Origin: UBA1794 sp050946375
GTDB taxonomy: Bacteria > Bacteroidota > Bacteroidia > Bacteroidales > Bacteroidaceae
Reading direction: 5' to 3'
Assembly: GCA_050946375.1 (NCBI GenBank)
Contig: JBMNUT010000003.1
Location: 1 to 64,000, forward strand
DNA length: 64,000 nucleotides
Positions 58,981-64,000 of the stretch are shown here, one piece after another. Below the pieces are notes generated by a model. That model saw only the letters and a program-made list of their open reading frames with translations, made no database searches and was not told where the DNA came from. Position 1 is the stretch's first letter; each line of letters opens with the position of its first letter. The position numbers and the translations under genes are program-made.

Positions 58981-59856
58981 GGCCCGGTTGCGAAACTCGG
59001 CGCAGAGTATGGCGGTGGCTATGGCTACGTTGAGCGACTCCGGGCGGTCGTTTTCGGCCCGGTCGGCCGGATAGGGCGGAATGAACAGGCGATGGCTTAC
59101 GAATCGGCCTGCGGTTTCTGAAATTCCTTTTCCTTCGTTTCCCATGACGAGCAGTCCCCGGTTTTCCAGCGGGGCTTCCCGCAGGGGAGTCCCGTTGAGG
59201 TATGTGCCGTAGACGGGCAGGCTTTTCTCTTGCGAGGCGGTTTCCAGCAGTGGGGGTAGCGGGCCGTAGTGGAGGGCGACGCGCCCCAGTGAGCCCATGG
59301 TGGCCTGGATGGCTTTGGGGGCATAGACGTCGGCCGTGTCGGGGCTGCAGAAGATGTGGCGTATTCCGAACCAGTCGGCCAGGCGAACGATGGTGCCCAG
59401 GTTGCCGGGGTCTTGTACGTTGTCGAGCGCCAGGCACAGTTCCCGCTCGGGCAGGGCGTACAGTTCGTCTTGCTGCGCCTCTTCGTCCGGCAGGCGGAAC
59501 AGGGCTATTACCTGTTGGGGGTGCTTCTGCAGGCTGCATCTGCCCAGTTCTTCTTCGCTCAGCAGGTCGGTTTCGGTTATTTCATGCGGCACTTCTCCGG
59601 AAAAGTCCTTGCACTTTTTGGAAAAAGATGCAAGGGAAGGGCGTAAGACCTGCAAGGCTTTTCCCGGCGTGCTGCGGAGCGCTTTTCCCGCGGCGCTGTC
59701 CCACCATTCGGCAGTGCCTGCGAGGTATTGGCACGGATAGGCGCGAAGCAGTTCGCCCACGAGTTTGGGTCCTTCAGCCACGAAGAGCTTTTCTGCCGTC
59801 CGGTACTTCTTCATTTCCAAAGAACGGATAAGTTTGATGCGGTTCTTGCTGAGCAT
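58975..59856 (-). CDS. TrmH/SpoU-family RNA 2-prime-O-ribose methyltransferase with in-frame repeat insertion
   Basis: The product has 293 aa. The N-terminal substrate-binding domain starts NRIKLIRSLEMKKYRTAEKLFVAEGPKLVGE. The SPOUT knot has LALDNVQDPGNLGTIVRLADWFG, GSLGRVALHYGPL, GLLVMGNEGKGIS and SLNVAIATAILCAEF with the SAM-binding Asn and Ser. Residues about 55-92 (AAGKALRSTPGKALQVLRPS onward to GEVPHE) are an extra segment between EWWDS and ITETDLL that relatives lack. It is encoded by a copy of the dispersed repeat. The frame stays open, so the protein is probably functional with a surface insertion. The rRNA/tRNA target is unknown. Confidence 0.88.
   Translation of the reverse strand: MLSKNRIKLIRSLEMKKYRTAEKLFVAEGPKLVGELLRAYPCQYLAGTAEWWDSAAGKALRSTPGKALQVLRPSLASFSKKCKDFSGEVPHEITETDLLSEEELGRCSLQKHPQQVIALFRLPDEEAQQDELYALPERELCLALDNVQDPGNLGTIVRLADWFGIRHIFCSPDTADVYAPKAIQATMGSLGRVALHYGPLPPLLETASQEKSLPVYGTYLNGTPLREAPLENRGLLVMGNEGKGISETAGRFVSHRLFIPPYPADRAENDRPESLNVAIATAILCAEFRNRAL
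59581..59692. repeat. Dispersed repeat copy K inside the TrmH-family gene
   Basis: Begins TTCATGCGGCACT, identical to copy E, then CCGGAAAAGTCCTTGCAC. A further unit (GACCTGCAAGGCTTTTCCC) is the complement of the copy B/I core. The length keeps the reading frame open. Confidence 0.8.
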
Positions 59857-59904
59857 ATAGATGTTTACGATAAGTCTGGGTTAAAAAAATCCATAATGTT
59901 GGGA

Positions 59905-59912
59905 CAAATTTA
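59905..59912 (-). promoter_or_regulatory. -7 box for the TrmH-family gene
   Basis: On the minus strand this reads TAAATTTG, exact TAnnTTTG, 49 bp before the ATG at 59856. Confidence 0.45.
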
Positions 59913-59934
59913 AGCATAATACTCGGATAAGAAG

Positions 59935-59942
59935 TATCTTTG
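59935..59942 (+). promoter_or_regulatory. -7 box for tamL
   Basis: TATCTTTG lies 30 bp before the tamL ATG in a divergent gap. Confidence 0.5.
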
Positions 59943-59971
59943 TCCGTCCAAAAACAGTATGCTCGTTTTTT

Positions 59972-62287
59972 ATGAAGTTATCTTTTAGGTTCGTACATTG
60001 GGTGTGGCTTTTGCTCTTGTTGGCAGGCTGTTCTACCACGAAGTACGTGCCTGAAGGCCATTTTCTGCTGGACGACGTGAAGATACGCAGTACGGACGAG
60101 CAGGTGAAGGTGGGCGATTTGTCGAGCTATCTGCGGCAGCATCCTAATTCCAAGTGGTTCAGTCTTTTCAAAGTGCCCCTTTATGTCTACGACTGGTCGG
60201 GGCGCGACACGACGCGCTGGATAAATCGTGTATTGCGGCGCATAGGCGACGCGCCGGTGGTGTACGATGCGGAGCTGGCCCGGCAGGGGGAAAACGAAAT
60301 GTTGAAGGCCTTGCAGAACAAGGGCTATATCAACGGGCGTATTGCACGGGAAGAAATACGGAAAGAGAAGAAGATTAAGCTGAGATACCACATTATTCCG
60401 GGAACTCCGCTGCAGGTTGAGGAGATTTTCCGCATAGTTCCGGACGCCCGGATTGACTCAATTCTGCAGGCGGAGGACTCGTCGGCCACGTTGCTGCGCC
60501 CCGGTATGCTGCTGGACATTAACGAACTCGACCGCGAACGCAACCGAATCGTTTCGCTCCTGCAGAACCGTGGCTATTATGACTTCAACAAGGATTATAT
60601 TACCTATGCGGTCGACACCGTAGGCCGCGGAAACAGTGCCCGGCTGGCGCTGTATCTGAATCCTTTGGCGCGGGTCAGCGATTCCGTCATGCAGCCCCAT
60701 ATACCTTATTATATAGACAGTGTGCGGATTTATCCGGACTTCGACCTGTTTTCCGGAGTGGCTTCGCAGGAACCGCCCGAGGGTTACGATACGTTGCATT
60801 ATGGGAAACTGTCCATCATACTGCGCTCCGGCGAGCGTCCCTATCTGCGGCCGAAGGTTTTGCTTCGGAATTTGCATGTTTATCCCGACAGTCTTTATTC
60901 CGAGCAGGCAGTGTCGGATACGTACAGCCGGTACGCCCGGTTGGGAATCTTGAAGTACACGAACATGAGGTTCGAGCAAAAATCGGATACGAACCTGCTG
61001 AATTGCTATTTGTTCCTCTCCAAAGGTCGTTCGCACAGCCTTTCTTTCTCCATCGAGGGGACGAACTCGGCGGGCGACCTGGGGGCTGCGGCTTCAATAA
61101 CTACGGAGCACCGGAATCTGTTCCGCGGGTCTGAGACTTTTTCGTTGAAGTTGCGGGGAGCTTATGAGGCGATTTCCGGCTTGACGAATGCCATAACCAA
61201 TCAATACACGGAGTACGGCATAGAGGCTTCGCTTAGCTTTCCCCGCTTTTTGTTTCCGTTTTTGTCTTCCGAGTTCCGTCGCCGTTCGTGGGCCACGACG
61301 GAGCTTTCCGTCGGATACAGCAATCAGAAGCGTCCGGAGTTTGCCCGAAATATTTTTGAGGGCCGCTGGAGTTATCGGTGGAACAATCGGAAATCGCAGC
61401 TTCAGCATCGGATTGACTTGATAGATGTGAGCTATATCAAGATGCCCTGGATATCGGATGAGTATCGGGACAACTATTTGGGAAATTCCATCTTGCGCTA
61501 TAACTACAACGACCAGATGATTATGCGCTTCGGCTACGGGCTGGTGTTCAGTAACCGCTCGATTTCCGGGCTTGGGCTTGGCAGCTCGAACGCGAATACC
61601 AATGGTTATACGATTCGTTTCAACGTAGAGTCGGCCGGAAACTTGCTGTATGGTTTGTCGAAAGCATTCTCCTTTCCCCGCAATGACGAAGGACGTTATT
61701 CCACTTTCGGCTTGCCTTACGAGCAATACCTGAAGGGCGATATTGATTTCTCGCTGAAGTTGCCGGTCGACAGCCGCAATACGCTGGCCCTGCATGCGGC
61801 GGTGGGCGTGGCTTATCCCTATGGAAACTCGGATATGTTGCCTTTTTCGAAGCGTTACTTTGCCGGCGGTGCCAATGGAGTTCGGGGCTGGTCGGTTCGC
61901 GGCCTTGGCCCGGGGCGGTATAGCGGAGGGCAGTCTATCGATTTCATGAACCGTTCGGGCGATATTAAGCTGGATTTGAGTGCAGAGTGGCGCACCAAAC
62001 TGTTTTGGAAGCTGAACGGCGCTTTCTTTATCGATGCCGGAAACATCTGGACCATACGCGATTATGAGTCACAGCCGGGTGGCACTTTCCATTTTAACAG
62101 CTTCTATCGTGAATTGGCCATGTCGTATGGGTTGGGACTGCGCTTCGATTTCGACTATTTCATCCTGCGCTTCGATGGTGCAATGAAGGCTATCGATCCG
62201 GCATACGGGGCAGAGCGTTATCCGATAATACATCCGAATTTCTCCGACGACTTCACGTTTCATTTCGCAATCGGCTATCCTTTCTGA
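59972..62287 (+). CDS. tamL: TamL, lipoprotein form of the TamA/Omp85 assembly protein
   Basis: The product has 771 aa. A lipoprotein signal (MKLSFRFVHWVWLLLLLAG, acylated Cys about residue 20 in AGCSTTKYVPEG) precedes three POTRA-like domains (about 25-330; VPEGHFLLDDVKIRS, LLDINELDRERNRIVSLLQN). A 16-strand Omp85 barrel follows, with the conserved FAGGANGVRGWSVRGLGPG loop-6 motif (contains VRGW) and the C-terminal FTFHFAIGYPF strand. It works with TamB to insert outer-membrane proteins or move lipids. No tamB is adjacent in the window. Confidence 0.93.
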   Translation: MKLSFRFVHWVWLLLLLAGCSTTKYVPEGHFLLDDVKIRSTDEQVKVGDLSSYLRQHPNSKWFSLFKVPLYVYDWSGRDTTRWINRVLRRIGDAPVVYDAELARQGENEMLKALQNKGYINGRIAREEIRKEKKIKLRYHIIPGTPLQVEEIFRIVPDARIDSILQAEDSSATLLRPGMLLDINELDRERNRIVSLLQNRGYYDFNKDYITYAVDTVGRGNSARLALYLNPLARVSDSVMQPHIPYYIDSVRIYPDFDLFSGVASQEPPEGYDTLHYGKLSIILRSGERPYLRPKVLLRNLHVYPDSLYSEQAVSDTYSRYARLGILKYTNMRFEQKSDTNLLNCYLFLSKGRSHSLSFSIEGTNSAGDLGAAASITTEHRNLFRGSETFSLKLRGAYEAISGLTNAITNQYTEYGIEASLSFPRFLFPFLSSEFRRRSWATTELSVGYSNQKRPEFARNIFEGRWSYRWNNRKSQLQHRIDLIDVSYIKMPWISDEYRDNYLGNSILRYNYNDQMIMRFGYGLVFSNRSISGLGLGSSNANTNGYTIRFNVESAGNLLYGLSKAFSFPRNDEGRYSTFGLPYEQYLKGDIDFSLKLPVDSRNTLALHAAVGVAYPYGNSDMLPFSKRYFAGGANGVRGWSVRGLGPGRYSGGQSIDFMNRSGDIKLDLSAEWRTKLFWKLNGAFFIDAGNIWTIRDYESQPGGTFHFNSFYRELAMSYGLGLRFDFDYFILRFDGAMKAIDPAYGAERYPIIHPNFSDDFTFHFAIGYPF

Positions 62288-62371
62288 GCGGTATGGCCTG
62301 ATTTTTTACCGGACTTGTATTGCTTTTGTATTATTTTACTCCCATAGAGAGGCTGTAAAGCTGGCAACTTT

Positions 62372-62416
62372 GGGACGATAGAGGTGTGTTTATCGTTCCA
62401 AAAGGTGTGTTTATCG
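62372..62416. promoter_or_regulatory. Direct 14-bp repeats and small inverted repeat after tamL, possible operator
   Basis: AGGTGTGTTTATCG occurs at 62382-62395 and 62403-62416, a 21-bp period (two helical turns). GGGACGATA (62372-62380) pairs imperfectly with TATCGTTCC (62391-62399). Confidence 0.4.
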
Positions 62417-62454
62417 GTAAAATGCAGAGGCAATGCGGGCAAGAATTATTCATG

Positions 62455-62688
62455 CTTTGTAATAATGAGTAATGCAGATTTTGCCGAACGATTTATCGAA
62501 TCGCTCGCAAAGTTAAGGCAAAAAATAATGACAGCCAAGCATTTGCTGTTTTTTTAGCCTTCGCCTTCTGTTTCTTTTCTCATTTGTTGCTGAAGAAGGG
62601 TGCATCTTCATCCTTTCTAATCGCATATCACTTAATCTATTCATTATTAACAGTTTGCAAACGACGCTTATTACTCATTATTACAAAG
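62455..62688. other. Putative invertible promoter segment bounded by 19-bp inverted repeats
   Basis: Perfect arms CTTTGTAATAATGAGTAAT (62455-62473) and ATTACTCATTATTACAAAG (62670-62688) bound a 234-bp segment with an internal promoter that reads leftward. Arm length, arm spacing and position before a polysaccharide gene match the layout of phase-variable capsule promoters of Bacteroides. No recombinase gene is adjacent. The arms do not contain the Mpi-type ACGTTCG core. A small MITE is the main alternative. Confidence 0.6.
62508..62539 (-). promoter_or_regulatory. Promoter inside the inverted-repeat segment (leftward, OFF orientation)
   Basis: On the minus strand, -33 CTTG (62536-62539), a 20-bp spacer and -7 TAACTTTG (62508-62515). 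It faces tamL. Inversion of the segment would place the -7 box at about 62628-62635 reading toward the sugar transferase. Confidence 0.6.
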
Positions 62689-62692
62689 AGTC

Positions 62693-62743
62693 AAGCCGGA
62701 CGAGGAAATCGGTACTATCCGCTTTACGAGTCCGGCTTTTTTT
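62693..62743 (+). terminator. Rho-independent terminator or attenuator between the switch and the sugar transferase
   Basis: AAGCCGGAC (62693-62701) and GTCCGGCTT (62730-62738) form a 9-bp stem followed by TTTTT. It starts 5 bp after the right inverted repeat, so any transcript from a flipped promoter must cross it. Confidence 0.75.
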
Positions 62744-62822
62744 ATGTCTTGACATGCGGGCTGAAACGGGAAAAATGAAAGTGTAAGTGAGAATAAGTGC
62801 AACTGAAAAAAGAAAAAGATTT

Positions 62823-62930
62823 ATGGAAATTGTATGGAAAGGACTTTGGGTCTGTGAAAATGCCCTTGGGAGCAGCCGCGATGAGGCTTTCCGATTGAGA
62901 ACCGGTTGGCCGGTAGGAGGTAAATCATGA
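62823..62930 (+). CDS. Possible 35-aa leader ORF overlapping the sugar transferase start
   Basis: ATG at 62823, product MEIVWKGLWVCENALGSSRD followed by EAFRLRTGWPVGGKS; stop TGA at 62928-62930 overlaps the next ATG as ATGA. A strong AGGAGG and a small hairpin (ACCGG/CCGGT, 62901-62914) lie within its 3-prime end. No homology recognised. It could couple translation of the next gene, act as a leader peptide, or be chance. Confidence 0.3.
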   Translation: MEIVWKGLWVCENALGSSRDEAFRLRTGWPVGGKS

Positions 62931-63604
62931 GCGAAGTGTCGGTTTTGTCGCCCGGCAATAAGGCTGCCGAGCACAGCGCTGGCGGCGAGGAGCGCTTCAT
63001 CCCGGACGGAATGAATGCCTTTGAGCGGAACGTAAAACGCGTCGTAGACTGCTTTTTGGCTTTTGTGGCATTGATTGTTTTCTCGCCTCTTTTCCTGGTG
63101 TGTTATATAGCTGTCAGACGGGAGGATGGCGGCCCTGCGATATTCAAGCAGGAGCGGATTGGGCGCTTCGGGAGGCCTTTTTATATTTATAAGTTCCGGA
63201 GCATGAAACTCGATGCGGAAAAAGCCGGACCGGCTTTGTACAAAAGCGGAAAGGACAACCGCCTGACGCACGTGGGGAAGTTCCTTCGGGAGCATCATCT
63301 GGATGAATTGCCTCAGTTGTGGAACGTTTTTATCGGCGACATGGCTTTCATCGGGCCGCGGCCTGAGCGTAAATTTTATATTGACCAGATTATGGAGCAC
63401 GATCCGCGCTACCGTTTTCTTTATCAGATACGCCCGGGGGTGACGTCGTATGCCACGCTTTACAATGGATATACGGATACGATGGAAAAGATGTTGCGTC
63501 GCCTGCGTTACGATCTCTTCTACTTGGAACACCGTTCCTGGTGGTTTGATTTTAAAATCCTGATGCAGACTTTTTTGAATATAGTACACGGTAAAAAGTT
63601 TTAG
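62927..63604 (+). CDS. Initiating sugar transferase (phosphoglycosyl transferase, WcaJ/PglC type)
   Basis: The enzyme transfers a sugar-1-phosphate from a nucleotide sugar to undecaprenyl phosphate, the first step of polysaccharide repeat-unit synthesis. The 225 aa have one membrane segment (VVDCFLAFVALIVFSPLFLV, about 40-60). The small catalytic domain has IFKQERIGRFGRPFYIYKFRSM and HHLDELPQLWNVFIGDMAFIGPRPE. The N-terminal roughly 35 polar residues are extra. The AGGAGG at 62915-62920 is an unusually strong Shine-Dalgarno site for this phylum. Probably the first gene of a capsule or EPS locus extending beyond the window. Confidence 0.92.
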   Translation: MSEVSVLSPGNKAAEHSAGGEERFIPDGMNAFERNVKRVVDCFLAFVALIVFSPLFLVCYIAVRREDGGPAIFKQERIGRFGRPFYIYKFRSMKLDAEKAGPALYKSGKDNRLTHVGKFLREHHLDELPQLWNVFIGDMAFIGPRPERKFYIDQIMEHDPRYRFLYQIRPGVTSYATLYNGYTDTMEKMLRRLRYDLFYLEHRSWWFDFKILMQTFLNIVHGKKF

Positions 63605-63608
63605 TCTT

Positions 63609-63803
63609 ATGAATGCCCTGTCTGTTGCCTTACTGGCTTTGATTCTGGCTGTGCTTGTACTCTTTCTCTATTATGCCTTTTTGCGTAAGGGAAAGCGTTT
63701 TTCGGAAGATGACCGGACTTATTATAACGCTGAGGGAGAGCATCTTTATTACGACCGTAAGCTGATTCGTCAGAAGCAGGCGCGTCGAACGCACGAAGAT
63801 TGA
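63609..63803 (+). CDS. Small single-helix membrane protein, function unknown
   Basis: The product has 64 aa with one transmembrane helix (residues 4-25, LSVALLALILAVLVLFLYYA) and a basic, Tyr-rich cytoplasmic tail (YYNAEGEHLYYDRKLIRQKQ). It starts 4 bp after the sugar transferase stop, so it is likely translationally coupled. No family recognised. Confidence 0.6.
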   Translation: MNALSVALLALILAVLVLFLYYAFLRKGKRFSEDDRTYYNAEGEHLYYDRKLIRQKQARRTHED

Positions 63804-63880
63804 CGATTGCTTGGCGTTGTAAGCCAATGATTTATGACATAAAGGTATGACTTGAGTAAAAGAGTCGTACGACGAAACGA

Positions 63881-63922
63881 AAAAAGCACTGCATCTATTT
63901 CTCAAAAGATGCAGTGCTTTTT
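63881..63922. terminator. Strong bidirectional hairpin after the sugar transferase pair
   Basis: Perfect 16-bp arms AAAAAGCACTGCATCT (63881-63896) and AGATGCAGTGCTTTTT (63907-63922) with A/T tracts on both sides. Confidence 0.9.
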
Positions 63923-63928
63923 CTTATT

Positions 63929-63970
63929 TGCCGCAGTGCTTTTTCTGAAAAGGGGAGGCACTTTTGCGAG
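63929..63970. repeat. Dispersed semi-palindromic repeat, copy L
   Basis: Contains GCAGTGCTTTTTCTGAAAAG followed by GGGAGGCACTTTTGCG. GCAGTGCTTTTTCT also appears in the right arm of the terminator just before it. Confidence 0.65.
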
Positions 63971-64000
63971 GATGACCTTTGTGTGCGCAGGAAAAGGCTT

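Noticed and set aside
62455..62688. The 234-bp inverted-repeat segment as a simple terminator or transposon remnant
   Set aside because: The arms are 196 bp apart with no T-tract, there is no transposase fragment, and an internal promoter is present. A MITE is kept only as an alternative.

Overview
The window looks like chromosomal DNA of a Bacteroidales bacterium, probably Bacteroidaceae. Support comes from the gene set (TamL, DUF3276/PUR, DUF5606, DUF4105, a SecA of about 1,100 residues, a long NusB, type III CoaX, lipid-anchored LptC), from promoters matching the Bacteroides consensus (-33 TTTG/TTG, about 20 bp spacer, -7 TAnnTTTG), and from weak Shine-Dalgarno sites. Most of the window is fairly GC-rich for Bacteroides, so species is not claimed. 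No rRNA, tRNA, CRISPR array or insertion sequence was seen.

Layout: 1-4,031 (minus) coaX, an outer-membrane barrel protein, an LptC-like lipoprotein, a CBS/CorC protein lacking DUF21, and the start of a PpiD/SurA-like chaperone. 4,148-14,331 (plus) DUF4105 protein, degenerate alkaline-phosphatase-like protein, secA, aspS, an N-carbamoylputrescine amidase and an acyltransferase. 14,342-19,514 (minus) a four-gene surface-polysaccharide group (FrhB-like, pyruvyltransferase, GT4, flippase), mostly AT-rich with a composition break inside the FrhB gene. 19,821-23,356 (plus) pepT and a Kef-type antiporter cut by one in-frame TGA. 23,438-36,434 (minus) a glycan-degradation locus (GH43, GH2, GH128-like, CBM protein, HExxH lipoprotein, GH105, GHL10) without SusC/SusD. 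36,674-48,594 housekeeping genes: DUF5606, coaE, YbbR, yajC, nusB, PUR-like, L25, pth, hslR, PhoH, folC, ridA, DUF1634/TauE and a Sel1 protein. 48,667-56,436 ispE, dnaB and a three-gene polysaccharide export/assembly group. 56,456-62,287 rsgA, frr, a metal ABC permease, a TrmH-type methyltransferase and tamL. 62,288-64,000 a regulatory region and a phosphoglycosyl transferase that probably opens a polysaccharide locus running out of the window.

The most interesting signals are: (1) a 234-bp segment (62,455-62,688) bounded by perfect 19-bp inverted repeats, containing a good Bacteroides promoter that currently points away from the sugar transferase, followed by a terminator-like hairpin and a 35-codon leader ORF overlapping the sugar transferase start; this has the layout of a phase-variable invertible capsule promoter in the OFF orientation. 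(2) A family of short semi-palindromic repeats (core about GCACTTTTTCGGAAAAGTC followed by TTGCAGG) in at least ten intergenic places and once in frame inside the TrmH methyltransferase gene, similar in behaviour to Rickettsia palindromic elements. (3) The single in-frame TGA replacing an expected Trp codon in the antiporter.
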